Source: Streptomyces sp. 846.5
GTDB taxonomy: Bacteria > Actinomycetota > Actinomycetes > Streptomycetales > Streptomycetaceae
Direction: 5' to 3'
Assembly (NCBI RefSeq): GCF_004365705.1
Contig: NZ_SOBN01000001.1
Location: 3,272,001 to 3,336,000, forward strand
Length of the DNA stretch: 64,000 nucleotides
Under the pieces are notes generated by a model. The model was given only the letters and a program-made list of their open reading frames with translations. It searched no databases and was not told where the DNA came from. The stretch's first letter is position 1. The number at the start of each line of letters is the position of its first letter. Below are positions 41,797-50,400 of the stretch, piece after piece. Position numbers and translations under genes: made by a program.

Positions 41797-43056
41797 ATGC
41801 AGCTTGCCCTCTCCCCTCGTGACCGGTTGCATCCCACCGAGCCGGCTGCGGCAACCGCTGCTGCGAAGCAGGACCCGAAGCCGATGCCCGGCGGCGGTCG
41901 GCGCCCGCGCCTCTACGTGCTCGACGGGCTGCGCCTGATCGCCGCGCTGGGTGTGGTCGCCTTTCACTGGACCGGGGTGGACCGCCACCCCTATGTGTGG
42001 GGTACGACACCGCGGCAGCTCTTTCCGACGCTGCACAGATTCGGGTCCTACGGCTGGCTGGGCGTTCAACTCTTCTTCCTGATCAGCGGCTTCGTCATAT
42101 GCATGTCCTGCTGGGGGAAGTCGCCGAGAGAATATTTCACCTCCCGCGTGGTCCGGCTCTATCCGGCCTACTGGGTCGGGGTCCTGGTGACGACCCTGGT
42201 GGTGAACTTCTCCGTCGGCGTGCGTCCGGACCGGAGGCCGATGAGCCTCAGTGAGATATTCACCAACCTGACCATGCTCGAGCGACCGATGGGCATAACC
42301 GAGGCCGACGGCGTCTACTGGACGCTGTGGATCGAGATGCGCTTCTACCTGCTGTTCGCGATACTCGCGGTGATGGGACTGACCTACCGCCGGGTGGTCG
42401 CCTTCTGCGGCATCTGGACGATTCTCGCGGTATTCGCGGGCTACACCCGCGACAACACCCTGGAGCTCATCTTCCAGCCGCAGGACGCTCCTTATTTCAT
42501 AGCGGGCGTCGCGATGTATCTGATCTACCGCTTCGGCGTCAATCCACTGCTGTTGGGCATCGTCGGATTCTCCTGGCTGATCGCGCAGGACCGGATACGT
42601 GAGACGGTGGGGGGTTATGAGTACGAGGTCCGGCACAGCCTGTCCTGGCCCGTCCTGGCGACGGTCACGGCGGTCGTGTTCGCCGTCATGCTCGCCGTCG
42701 CGCTGGGGTGGTTCGACTGGGTCAGGTGGAAGCGGCTCACGGTCGCCGGCGCCCTGACCTATCCCCTCTACCTGCTCCACCAGGAGATCGGCTGGGTGCT
42801 CATCCACCTCGGCCGCCAGCTGCACATCAGGCCGAAGCCCTTGCTGCTGATCTGCCTGGCCGTTCTGCTGACACTCGCATGGCTGGTGCATCGATTCGCG
42901 GAACAACCGCTGTCGCGCATGGTGAAGCAACTCCTTGACCGTCCGTCCATGAAGCTGCCCAAGGCCGATCCCCCGATGCACAGCCGGTTCTCCGTGGACT
43001 CCGAACCCCTCGCCGGGGTCGGCTCGGGAGCCGGTGACGACCGCTCAGGCCATTGA
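41797..43056 (+). CDS. acyltransferase family 3 membrane protein (OafA/YrhL-like)
   Basis: Integral membrane O-acyltransferase of 419 residues with about ten helices. The family start LYVLDGLRLIAALGVVAFHW carries the catalytic His; GWLGVQLFFLISGFVI and SRVVRLYPAYWVGV follow. These proteins acylate sugars or other exported molecules. Codon use stands apart: six ATA isoleucine codons and many AT-ending codons, which are rare in the neighbours, suggesting transfer. A TATAGT -10-like box is at 41750-41755. The last 12 bases overlap the 3' end of the FHA gene on the opposite strand. The acceptor is unknown. Confidence 0.88.
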   Translation: MQLALSPRDRLHPTEPAAATAAAKQDPKPMPGGGRRPRLYVLDGLRLIAALGVVAFHWTGVDRHPYVWGTTPRQLFPTLHRFGSYGWLGVQLFFLISGFVICMSCWGKSPREYFTSRVVRLYPAYWVGVLVTTLVVNFSVGVRPDRRPMSLSEIFTNLTMLERPMGITEADGVYWTLWIEMRFYLLFAILAVMGLTYRRVVAFCGIWTILAVFAGYTRDNTLELIFQPQDAPYFIAGVAMYLIYRFGVNPLLLGIVGFSWLIAQDRIRETVGGYEYEVRHSLSWPVLATVTAVVFAVMLAVALGWFDWVRWKRLTVAGALTYPLYLLHQEIGWVLIHLGRQLHIRPKPLLLICLAVLLTLAWLVHRFAEQPLSRMVKQLLDRPSMKLPKADPPMHSRFSVDSEPLAGVGSGAGDDRSGH

Positions 43057-43623
43057 CCTTCCCGAAGCGGCGCCGTCGCCCCGGCCCTGGATGCGGAACA
43101 CCGTGTGCCCGAAGGCCACCCGGTCCCCGGCGCGCACCACGACCTGGCCGATGATGCGGCAGCCGTTCACCAGGGTGCCGTTGGTGGAGGCGAGGTCGCG
43201 CAGCATCCAGTCCTCGCCGACCCGGCGCAGCTCGGCATGGGTGCGTGAGACCGATTCATGGGTGAGCCTGAGCTCCGACCCCGGCAGCCGGCCGATCCGC
43301 AGGACCGGGGTCTCCGGGCCCGGCAGTACCAGGGGCTGCAGCCGGGGCGTCTGCCAGGCGCCGTGCAGCCGAAGCCCGAACCGGGAGACGGCCGCGACGG
43401 CGCGCAGCGACAGCCGGGTCAGCCGCCCCTGGTCGGGCAGGTCCGCGGTGAGTTCGTCCAACTCGGCGCGGCGCTGGGCGGTGAGCGCCAGCTCGATCCT
43501 GCGGATGAAGGTGTCGGGGGACAGCCGGCCCTGCACCGAGTGCTCACGGAGCAGTCGGATCGCCCGGTCGCGCTCGGCGTCCGAGATCCGTGCCACCTGG
43601 GTCGGGGACTCGGGGGTCGTCAT
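43045..43623 (-). CDS. DUF1707 plus FHA-domain protein
   Basis: 192-residue cytosolic protein. The N terminus is a DUF1707 helix pair (RISDAERDRAIRLLREHSVQ, GRLSPDTFIRRIELALTAQR), common in actinobacterial small proteins. The C terminus is an FHA phosphothreonine-binding domain with GRLPGSELRL, HESVSRTHAEL and LASTNGTLVNG, where Arg, Ser, His and Asn bind phosphate. It probably docks proteins phosphorylated by Ser/Thr kinases; no kinase is adjacent. The ATG at 43623 (MTTPESP) is the best start. It lies 68 bases after the L,D-transpeptidase gene and may be co-transcribed. Confidence 0.86.
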   Translation of the reverse strand: MTTPESPTQVARISDAERDRAIRLLREHSVQGRLSPDTFIRRIELALTAQRRAELDELTADLPDQGRLTRLSLRAVAAVSRFGLRLHGAWQTPRLQPLVLPGPETPVLRIGRLPGSELRLTHESVSRTHAELRRVGEDWMLRDLASTNGTLVNGCRIIGQVVVRAGDRVAFGHTVFRIQGRGDGAASGRSMA

Positions 43624-43691
43624 GGTTGCGATTGTCCGGCCTGGCACCGGGTCCGTCCATACCGGTTCACGCGGGGGCCGGACCGCCGGGG

Positions 43692-44933
43692 TCACACGGC
43701 GCTGCCGGCCTTCCAGGTGGCCCAGTCCATGTTCCAGCCGTTCAGCCCGTTCGCCGGATCGACGGTCTTGTCACCGGAGTTGACGACCTCGACGACGTCG
43801 CCGGTGATGGAGCTGTTGTAGAACTTCGCCGCGGGGGTGCTGGAGTCGCTCGCCCCCTTGGTGTCGTGCATGGCCACGCAGCCGTGGCTGGTGTTCTGAC
43901 TGCCGAAGACCGAGGTGCTGGCCCAGTAGTTGCCGTGGATGAAGGTGCCCGAGGTGGTCAGCCGCTGGGCGTGCGGGACGTCCGAGATATCGTACTCGCC
44001 GCCGAGGCCGACCGTGGTGGAGTTCATCCGGGTCTGCAGGAACTTCTCCGATATGACCATCTTTCCGGCCCAGGTGGTGTGCGCAGAACTTCCGCCGGTG
44101 ATGGGGTACGTCTGGGTGACCTTGCCGTCCCGGGTGACCGTCAGCGTCTTCGCGCTGAGGTCGGCGACGCTGGTCTGGCTGCGGCCGACGGTGAAGCTGA
44201 CGGACTTGGCCTGGGTGCCGTAGACGCCGCTGGAGCCCTCGACGTCCTTGAGGGCCAGGGTGAGGGTGACCTTGGTGCCGGCGGCCCAGTAGTTCTCCGG
44301 TCGGAAGTCCAGCCTGGTGCTGCTGAACCAGTGGCCGACGATCTCCACCGCGGGCGACGCGGTGACGGTGATCGCCTTCTGGACGGCGGCCCGGTCGGTG
44401 ACGGCCTTGTTGAAGTTGATCGAGACCGGCATGCCCACCCCGACGGTGGTGCCGTTGTCGGGGGTGAAGTAGCCGATGAAGGTCTTCGCGGGGGCGCCGG
44501 TGCTGAACGAGACGTTCTTGGTGGTCTGCACCTGGTCGGAGTCGGTGCCGACGGCCGCGAGGGTGTAGCCGGTGCCCGAGCTGAGCTTGCCGGTGCTGGT
44601 CCAGCTGAGCTTGTCGGCGGCCAGTGCGCCGGCCACCTGCTTGCCGTCCGCACCGGTGAGGGTGACCGAGCTGAGTGTGCCGTTGCTGACCGCGACCTTC
44701 ACCGGCTGGGTGAACACCACGGTTTTGGACCCGGGGGCGGGGGTGGTGGTGATGGCGGCCTTGGAGACCGCGGCGGCCGTGCTGCCGCTGTCACTGCCAC
44801 TGCCCTTGCCCGAGCTCCCCGAGGAGCTGCACCCGGCGACCAGGGCCACCGGCGTCGCCACCAGCCCCGCCACGACCGTCCGCCTGGCCCAGGGGCCGCC
44901 CTTGCCCTTGCCTGACGTCGTCGTGTCGTCCAC
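43692..44933 (-). CDS. L,D-transpeptidase lipoprotein
   Basis: Membrane-anchored peptidoglycan cross-linking enzyme of 413 residues. Lipobox LVAGC follows a Tat/Sec-like leader with paired Arg. Two immunoglobulin-like domains (about 60-270) precede the YkuD catalytic domain with GTFIHGNYW and the nucleophile in TSHGCVAMHD. These enzymes make 3-3 cross-links, abundant in actinobacterial walls. The GTG start at 44931-44933 has GAGGAG upstream; an in-frame start 27 bases earlier lacks one. Expression may be followed by the FHA gene in one transcript. Confidence 0.93.
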   Translation of the reverse strand: MDDTTTSGKGKGGPWARRTVVAGLVATPVALVAGCSSSGSSGKGSGSDSGSTAAAVSKAAITTTPAPGSKTVVFTQPVKVAVSNGTLSSVTLTGADGKQVAGALAADKLSWTSTGKLSSGTGYTLAAVGTDSDQVQTTKNVSFSTGAPAKTFIGYFTPDNGTTVGVGMPVSINFNKAVTDRAAVQKAITVTASPAVEIVGHWFSSTRLDFRPENYWAAGTKVTLTLALKDVEGSSGVYGTQAKSVSFTVGRSQTSVADLSAKTLTVTRDGKVTQTYPITGGSSAHTTWAGKMVISEKFLQTRMNSTTVGLGGEYDISDVPHAQRLTTSGTFIHGNYWASTSVFGSQNTSHGCVAMHDTKGASDSSTPAAKFYNSSITGDVVEVVNSGDKTVDPANGLNGWNMDWATWKAGSAV

Positions 44934-45075
44934 TGCTGCTCCTCTGCGTCGGCGGTGCACCGGTCGGCCCTGTCCCAGGAGAGTTCACCCAAGCTGTCTG
45001 ATAGTCATATGAACATAGACCGAAACAACAGTTACATCCCAATCGGGAGCAAATCAGACAGAGAAGACACAGAAA

Positions 45076-45103
45076 GGGCGGCCCCGGAGGTCCGGGGCCG
45101 CCC
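45076..45103 (-). terminator. terminator after the small acidic protein gene
   Basis: Perfect 12-base stem GGGCGGCCCCGG/CCGGGGCCGCCC with a four-base loop, followed on the minus strand by TTTCT. Confidence 0.85.
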
Positions 45104-45112
45104 ATGAGGGCG

Positions 45113-45442
45113 TCACTCCGCGTCGTACAGGTCCCAGTCCTCGTTCTCGGGGTCGTAGTCGACCGGCTGGGACTCCCAGGTGGCCTCGGCCAGCTCCACC
45201 CCGGGCACGCCCTCCAGCATCGCCACCGGGTCGACGAAGTGCGCGATCGCCCCCGCCGGGTCGATCTCGATGGCCGCGACGGCCTCGGCGCGCTCCTCGT
45301 CCTCCAGGAACTCGTCGGCCCGCACCTGCTCCAACGCGGCGACCTGGAGCGCCTTCTCGTCCGCGATCTCCACGATCAGTTCGATCTGAAGTCGGACATA
45401 GCGCCGATCGGTGTTCTCAAACCCGCTGGTGTCACTAGTCAT
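45113..45442 (-). CDS. conserved small acidic protein, unknown function
   Basis: 109 residues, strongly acidic at the C terminus (DYDPENEDWDLYDAE). No domain is recognised. The first half alternates like a beta-alpha fold (YVRLQIELIVEIADEKALQV). No ribosome site is seen, but a TAGCCT -10-like box lies six bases before the ATG, consistent with a leaderless mRNA. A good terminator follows it. The gene stands alone between the L,D-transpeptidase and the LAXTG protein genes. Confidence 0.7.
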   Translation of the reverse strand: MTSDTSGFENTDRRYVRLQIELIVEIADEKALQVAALEQVRADEFLEDEERAEAVAAIEIDPAGAIAHFVDPVAMLEGVPGVELAEATWESQPVDYDPENEDWDLYDAE

Positions 45443-45514
45443 GAAGCGAGGCTATCCAACACGGCCCTGACTCATTAGCATCGTGCGGACCACGACACTC
45501 CGCTGGGAGCGACA

Positions 45515-45784
45515 TTGACCACCCGCCGCCCGCTCACGATCACGGCAGTCGCCGCCGGACTCGGCACCGCCGCCGCACTGGCCCTCGGTCCGATGGCCTC
45601 GGCCGCCACCACCGAGGCGAGCCGGCAGGACCTGCAGAAGGCCGCCGCGCAGAGCAGCAGCAGTGGCAGCACCAGGCAGCTGGCCGACACCGGGGTCGAC
45701 ACCACGCCGTACGCGCTGGGCGGGGCGGGCTTCCTGGTCGCCGGGGTCGGCATGATCTTCGTGAGCCGCCGCTTCGCGGGCTGA
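45515..45784 (+). CDS. small LAXTG sortase substrate
   Basis: 89-residue precursor: Sec signal (about 1-30, ending ASA), a short Ser/Gln-rich stretch of about 25 residues, the sorting motif LADTG, a hydrophobic helix (YALGGAGFLVAGVGMIFV) and the basic tail SRRFAG. The LAXTG form is used by class E sortases, which anchor chaplins and other surface proteins in streptomycetes. The mature protein would be only about 30 residues. The start is TTG with GGGAG five bases upstream. No sortase gene is adjacent. Confidence 0.78.
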   Translation: MTTRRPLTITAVAAGLGTAAALALGPMASAATTEASRQDLQKAAAQSSSSGSTRQLADTGVDTTPYALGGAGFLVAGVGMIFVSRRFAG

Positions 45785-45893
45785 GCCCGCGCGGAGCGCC
45801 CCCGCGGCTCCGGCTGTGAGGCCGTGAACGGCGGTGCCGCACGAAGCCGCCGAAACGGGTGCCGCCGAACGGGTGTTCCGGGCCCGGACACAC

Positions 45894-45927
45894 CAGTAGG
45901 GCCGGTCCGTGAGGACCGGCCCTACTG
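45894..45927 (+). terminator. strong hairpin, probable terminator of the LAXTG gene
   Basis: Perfect 15-base stem CAGTAGGGCCGGTCC/GGACCGGCCCTACTG with a GTGA tetraloop, 110 bases downstream of the stop codon. Confidence 0.7.
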
Positions 45928-46120
45928 TCTCCGCTGAGTTCCCCCACCCGGGAACGCGGAGCCTGGTGCCGCGGGGAGCGCCGCACCCTGTTGATCGGTC
46001 GGGACCGACAGGGGCGGGACGACGGCGTTCCCCGCGGGCGGGGACGCGGCCGGCCGGGTCAGGGCCGTCCGACGCGTCCTGAGGTGACTGCGGGTCCGGG
46101 AGCCGCTCCGGACTTTCACT

Positions 46121-46151
46121 GTCACCACGTTCGGCTTCTTGCCGTGGTGAC
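46121..46151 (-). terminator. hairpin downstream of cystathionine beta-synthase
   Basis: Perfect nine-base stem GTCACCACG/CGTGGTGAC with a 13-base loop, 69 bases past the stop of the leftward gene. It probably terminates that gene. Confidence 0.5.
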
Positions 46152-46219
46152 AACATTGCCCGGGGGTTGTTAAGCGCGTGCTGCCGGTACGTGTCGTAGG
46201 TGTACCAGTTGAAGGCGAT

Positions 46220-47626
46220 TCAGTGAACGCCGCCGCTGTGGGCGCTCAGGAATGCCAGCAGGTCCTGCCGGGTGACGATGCCCTGGGGCTTCCCGTCCAC
46301 CAGCACCACCGCGGCGTCGGCCTTCTCCAGCACGCCCATCAGCCGGGTCACCGATTCACCGGAGCCCACGACCGGGAGCGGGGGCGACATATGAGGGCCG
46401 ATCAGGTCCCCGAGTTCGAACCGCTTGGCAAAAAGCCCGTCAAGGAGGTCGCGCTCGACCACCGAGCCGATAACCTCACCGGCCATCACATCCGGGTGCC
46501 CGGCTCCCGGGGAGACCACCGGCATCTGCGACACGCCGTACTCACGCAGAATGTGCACGGCCTCACCCACTGACTCGTTCGGGTGAATGTGCACGAACTG
46601 GGGAATCCCCTCGTGCTCCAGGCCGTCCTTCCTGGCGAGGACGTCACCGGCCACCGCCTCCGGGCCGCCCTCGTCCAGGAAGCCGTAGTCCTGCATCCAG
46701 TCGTCGTTGAAGATCTTGGAGAGGTAGCCGCGGCCGGAGTCCGGCAGCAGCACCACCACCACGTCGTCCGGGCCCAGCCGCTCGGCCACCCTCAGCGCCG
46801 CCACGACCGCCATCCCGCAGGAGCCGCCGACCAGCAGGCCCTCCTCCTTGGCCAGCCGGCGGGTCATCTGGAAGGAGTCCTTGTCGGAGACCGGGACGAT
46901 CTCGTCCGCCACCGTGCGGTCGTAGGCGGTCGGCCAGAAGTCCTCGCCCACGCCCTCCACCAGGTAGGGGCGCCCGGTGCCGCCGGAGTAGACCGAGCCC
47001 TCCGGGTCCGCGCCGATCACCTGCACCGCACCGTCCGAGACGTCCTTGAGGTAGCGGCCGGTGCCGGAGATCGTCCCGCCGGTGCCCACGCCCGCCACGA
47101 AGTGGGTGATCCTGCCGCCGGTCTGCTCCCACAGCTCGGGGCCGGTGGAGTGGTAGTGGCTGGCCGGGTTCTCCGGGTTGGAGTACTGGTCGGGCTTCCA
47201 GGCGCCGGGGGTCTCCCGGACCAGCCGGTCGCTGACGTTGTAGTAGGAGTCCGGGTGCTCCGGCGCGACGGCGGTCGGGCAGACCACCACGTCGGCGCCG
47301 TAGGCCCGGAGCACATTGATCTTGTCGGTGGAGACCTTGTCCGGGCAGACGAAGATGCAGCGGTAGCCCTTCTGCTGCGCCACGATGGCCAGCCCGACCC
47401 CGGTGTTCCCCGAGGTCGGCTCGACGATGGTGCCGCCGGGCTTGAGCGCGCCCGACTTCTCCGCCGCCTCGATCATCCGCATCGCGATGCGGTCCTTGAC
47501 CGACCCGCCCGGGTTGAAGTACTCGACCTTGGCGAGCACGGTCGCGCTGATGCCCTCAGCGACCTTGTTCAGCCGGACCAGGGGGGTGTTGCCGACCAGA
47601 TCGATGATCGACTCGTGGTACCGCAC
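46220..47626 (-). CDS. cbs: cystathionine beta-synthase with CBS domains
   Basis: PLP enzyme of 468 residues that joins homocysteine and serine into cystathionine. The PLP Lys is Lys44 in NPGGSVKDR; GTGGTISGTGRY binds the phosphate; PTSGNTGVGLA is the substrate loop. A linker leads to two CBS repeats (about 345-465; HPNESVGEAVHILREYGVSQ and GESVTRLMGVLEKADAAVVL) that may sense adenosyl ligands. GTG start with GGAGGAG upstream. Together with the gamma-lyase-like enzyme at 38.6 kb it forms a transsulfuration route, here 7 kb apart. Confidence 0.94.
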   Translation of the reverse strand: MRYHESIIDLVGNTPLVRLNKVAEGISATVLAKVEYFNPGGSVKDRIAMRMIEAAEKSGALKPGGTIVEPTSGNTGVGLAIVAQQKGYRCIFVCPDKVSTDKINVLRAYGADVVVCPTAVAPEHPDSYYNVSDRLVRETPGAWKPDQYSNPENPASHYHSTGPELWEQTGGRITHFVAGVGTGGTISGTGRYLKDVSDGAVQVIGADPEGSVYSGGTGRPYLVEGVGEDFWPTAYDRTVADEIVPVSDKDSFQMTRRLAKEEGLLVGGSCGMAVVAALRVAERLGPDDVVVVLLPDSGRGYLSKIFNDDWMQDYGFLDEGGPEAVAGDVLARKDGLEHEGIPQFVHIHPNESVGEAVHILREYGVSQMPVVSPGAGHPDVMAGEVIGSVVERDLLDGLFAKRFELGDLIGPHMSPPLPVVGSGESVTRLMGVLEKADAAVVLVDGKPQGIVTRQDLLAFLSAHSGGVH

Positions 47627-47741
47627 GGGTTCTCCTCCGCGGTTTTTTGTATCGGACGCACGGTTTGTCGCCCTGTTGGGATCAGACTAGTGGGGCACAC
47701 TGCCAGGGTAAGGACAGGTGGAGAGAGCTTGGGGGTCGCTC

Positions 47742-48860
47742 ATGTCGAGAGCGAGGGTGGCACGGCGGATCGCCGCCGCTGCGGCCTACGGAGGCGGCGG
47801 GATCGGACTGGTCGGGGTCGGCTTCGCCGGGGTCCTGCTGACCGAGGCGAAGCTCGCCGAGCACACGCTCAACACCCTGCAGGGCGAGCCGCCGCAGGCC
47901 GACGGCGTCTACGGGCGCGCCTTCGCCAGCGACGCCGAGGCCGAACCGCTGGTCCTCGCGGTGCTCGGCGACTCCACCGCGGCCGGCTTCGGGGTGAACC
48001 GCGGCCGGGACACCCCGGGCGCGCTGCTCGCCGGGGGCATCGCCTCCATCGCCGAGCGGCCGGTGCGGCTGTCCGTCGCCGCCGCCAACGGCGCCACCTC
48101 GGAGGACCTGGAGCGCCAGGTCGACCTCGCGCTGCAGGCCGGTCCGGACGTGGCGCTGATCATGATCGGCGCCAATGACGTCACCCAGCGGGTCAAGCTG
48201 ACCGCCTCGGTGCGGATGCTCGGCTCCGCCATCCGCCGGCTGAGCGCGGCCGGGGCCCAGGTCGTCGTCGGCACCTGCCCCGACCTCGGCACCATCGAGC
48301 CGGTACGGCCGCCGCTGCGCTGGCTGGCCCGGCGCGCCAGCCGCCAGCTCGCCGCCGCCCAGACCATCGCCGTGGTCGAGGCCGGCGCCCGCAGCGTGTC
48401 GCTCGGCGACCTGCTCGGCCCCGAGTTCAGCGGACGTCCGGAGATGTTCGCCGCGGACCGCTACCACCCCTCGGCCCAGGGCTACGCCACCGCGGCGATG
48501 GCCATGCTCCCCTCCCTCTGCGCCTCACTGGACCTGTGGCCCGGCGGCGCCGCCGAGGAGCGCCCCGACGCCTTCCGCGGCGAGGGCGTGCTGCCGGTGG
48601 CCCAGGCCGCCGCCGAGGCGGCCGGACGCGGCGGCACCGAGGTGGCCGGCGCGGCGGTGCTGGGCGCCGAGTCCGGGCCCCGGGGCCGCTGGGCGCTGCT
48701 CAAGCACCGCCGCAGGCGGCACCTGCCGGAGCAGAGCTCGGCCGAGGCGGCAGAGCCGACGGACCCCACAGGCCCTGCAGATGCTGCGGGGCCCGCTCCG
48801 GCCGATGACGCAAGGTCAGGTAATTCACACGCCGTCGGCGCTGACGCGGGATCTACCTGA
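47742..48860 (+). CDS. secreted or membrane-anchored SGNH/GDSL hydrolase
   Basis: 372-residue esterase-like protein. A basic N terminus and one hydrophobic helix (about 8-35) act as a signal anchor. SGNH blocks: GDSTAAGFG with the Ser nucleophile, GANDVT and DRYHPSAQGY with the catalytic Asp-His. The C-terminal 100 residues are Ala/Glu/Pro-rich and probably unstructured. I prefer the ATG at 47742 (MSRARV) to the GTG at 47718, though both have purine-rich stretches upstream. The substrate, perhaps a cell-wall or lipid ester, is unknown. The thiolase gene follows after 45 bases. Confidence 0.87.
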   Translation: MSRARVARRIAAAAAYGGGGIGLVGVGFAGVLLTEAKLAEHTLNTLQGEPPQADGVYGRAFASDAEAEPLVLAVLGDSTAAGFGVNRGRDTPGALLAGGIASIAERPVRLSVAAANGATSEDLERQVDLALQAGPDVALIMIGANDVTQRVKLTASVRMLGSAIRRLSAAGAQVVVGTCPDLGTIEPVRPPLRWLARRASRQLAAAQTIAVVEAGARSVSLGDLLGPEFSGRPEMFAADRYHPSAQGYATAAMAMLPSLCASLDLWPGGAAEERPDAFRGEGVLPVAQAAAEAAGRGGTEVAGAAVLGAESGPRGRWALLKHRRRRHLPEQSSAEAAEPTDPTGPADAAGPAPADDARSGNSHAVGADAGST

Positions 48861-48905
48861 GGGTAACTTGTCCTCCGAGCGCCCTCCCCACCCTTGGAGA
48901 CCCCC

Positions 48906-50129
48906 ATGCCCGAAGCCGTCATCGTCAGCACCGCCCGCTCGCCGATCGGCCGGGCGTTCAAGGGCTCGCTGAAGGACGTCCGCCCGGACGACCTGACCGC
49001 GACGATCATCCAGGCCGCGCTGGCCAAGGTCCCCGAGCTGGACCCGCGCGACATCGACGACCTGATGCTGGGCTGCGGCCTGCCCGGCGGCGAGCAGGGC
49101 TACAACCTGGGCCGGGTGGTCGCCGTGCAGATGGGCATGGACCACCTGCCCGGCTGCACCATCACCCGCTACTGCTCCTCCTCGCTGCAGACCAGCCGGA
49201 TGGCGCTGCACGCGATCAAGGCCGGCGAGGGCGACGTCTTCATCTCGGCCGGCGTCGAGATGGTCTCGCGCAGCATCAAGGGCTCCTCGGACGGCCTGCC
49301 GGACACCAAGAACCCGCTGTTCGCCGACGCCGAGGCGCGCACCGTCGCCACCGCCGCCCTCACCGGCGCCCCGGTGTGGGAGGACCCCCGGCAGAGCGGC
49401 CTGGTCCCCGACGTCTACATCGCCATGGGCCAGACCGCGGAGAACCTCGCCAAGCTCAAGGGCATCAGCCGCCGGGAGCAGGACGAGTTCGGCGTCCGCT
49501 CGCAGAACCTGGCCGAGAAGGCCATCGCGGACGGCTTCTGGGAGCGTGAGGTCACCCCGGTGACCACCCCGGACGGCACCGTGGTCAGCAAGGACGACGG
49601 CCCGCGGGCGGGGGTCACCCTGGAGGCGGTCTCCGGCCTCAAGCCGGTGTTCCGCCCGGACGGCTCCGTCAACGCGGGCAACTGCTGCCCGCTGAACGAC
49701 GGCGCGGCCGCGCTGGTGATCATGTCCGACTCCAAGGCCCGCGGGCTCGGGCTGACCCCGCTGGCCCGGATCGTCTCCACCGGCGTCTCCGGCCTCTCCC
49801 CCGAGATCATGGGCTACGGCCCGGTCGAGGCCTCCAAGCAGGCGCTGAAGCGGGCCGGGATGGCCATCGGCGACATCGACCTGGTCGAGATCAACGAGGC
49901 CTTCGCCGCCCAGGTCATCCCGTCCTACCAGGACCTGGGCGTCGACCTGGACCGCCTCAACGTCAACGGCGGCGCCATCGCCGTCGGCCACCCCTTCGGC
50001 ATGACCGGCGCGCGCATCACCGGCACGCTGATCAATTCGCTCCAGTGGCACGACAAGCAGTTCGGCCTGGAGACGATGTGCGTGGGCGGCGGACAGGGCA
50101 TGGCCATGGTCCTCGAACGGCTCTCATAA
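48906..50129 (+). CDS. acetyl-CoA C-acyltransferase (thiolase)
   Basis: Cytosolic thiolase of 407 residues, acting in fatty-acid degradation or acetoacetyl-CoA formation. The nucleophile is Cys90 (TRYCSSSLQTSRMA), the base His362 (GGAIAVGHPFGMTGAR) and the second Cys392 (CVGGGQGMAMVLE). TTGGAGA lies eight bases before the ATG at 48906; the earlier ATG at 48894 overlaps this site. No other beta-oxidation gene adjoins, so I cannot tell degradative from biosynthetic type. A U-rich terminator follows. Confidence 0.95.
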   Translation: MPEAVIVSTARSPIGRAFKGSLKDVRPDDLTATIIQAALAKVPELDPRDIDDLMLGCGLPGGEQGYNLGRVVAVQMGMDHLPGCTITRYCSSSLQTSRMALHAIKAGEGDVFISAGVEMVSRSIKGSSDGLPDTKNPLFADAEARTVATAALTGAPVWEDPRQSGLVPDVYIAMGQTAENLAKLKGISRREQDEFGVRSQNLAEKAIADGFWEREVTPVTTPDGTVVSKDDGPRAGVTLEAVSGLKPVFRPDGSVNAGNCCPLNDGAAALVIMSDSKARGLGLTPLARIVSTGVSGLSPEIMGYGPVEASKQALKRAGMAIGDIDLVEINEAFAAQVIPSYQDLGVDLDRLNVNGGAIAVGHPFGMTGARITGTLINSLQWHDKQFGLETMCVGGGQGMAMVLERLS

Positions 50130-50169
50130 GATTCTCAGAATAACCCGTTTGGCCCCACATCGGATGGGT

Positions 50170-50210
50170 AAGGTCCAGGTCACGCTACGGCGCGGCTTGG
50201 ACCTTTTTCT
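50170..50210 (+). terminator. intrinsic terminator after the thiolase gene
   Basis: AAGGTCC/GGACCTT stem enclosing a GC-rich loop with internal structure, followed by TTTTTCTT, the clearest U-run terminator in the window. Confidence 0.85.
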
Positions 50211-50400
50211 TCGCCGAAAACCGGCGAATTGTCGACGCAACGTATTCGACCGATTGCGCAGCGTGTAAATTTCCGGCCGGATCAATTCGGTTGATGTCGG
50301 ACGTCACAAATGAAAAGGACATTACGCACTGCCGCAATCCGCCGCGGTGGGGCACTGTGGGGTTGACCGCCAGTTCAACCCTCCGCAAGGGGTGCCCTCT

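Larger units (their letters stand above)
45785..46219. other. 435-base gene-free region
   Basis: I see no coding region with a start, ribosome site and family likeness here. It contains two strong hairpins (45894-45927 and 46121-46151) and a GC-rich middle part with several short inverted repeats. It separates the LAXTG gene from the 3' end of cystathionine beta-synthase. A small RNA is possible but not shown. Confidence 0.5.
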
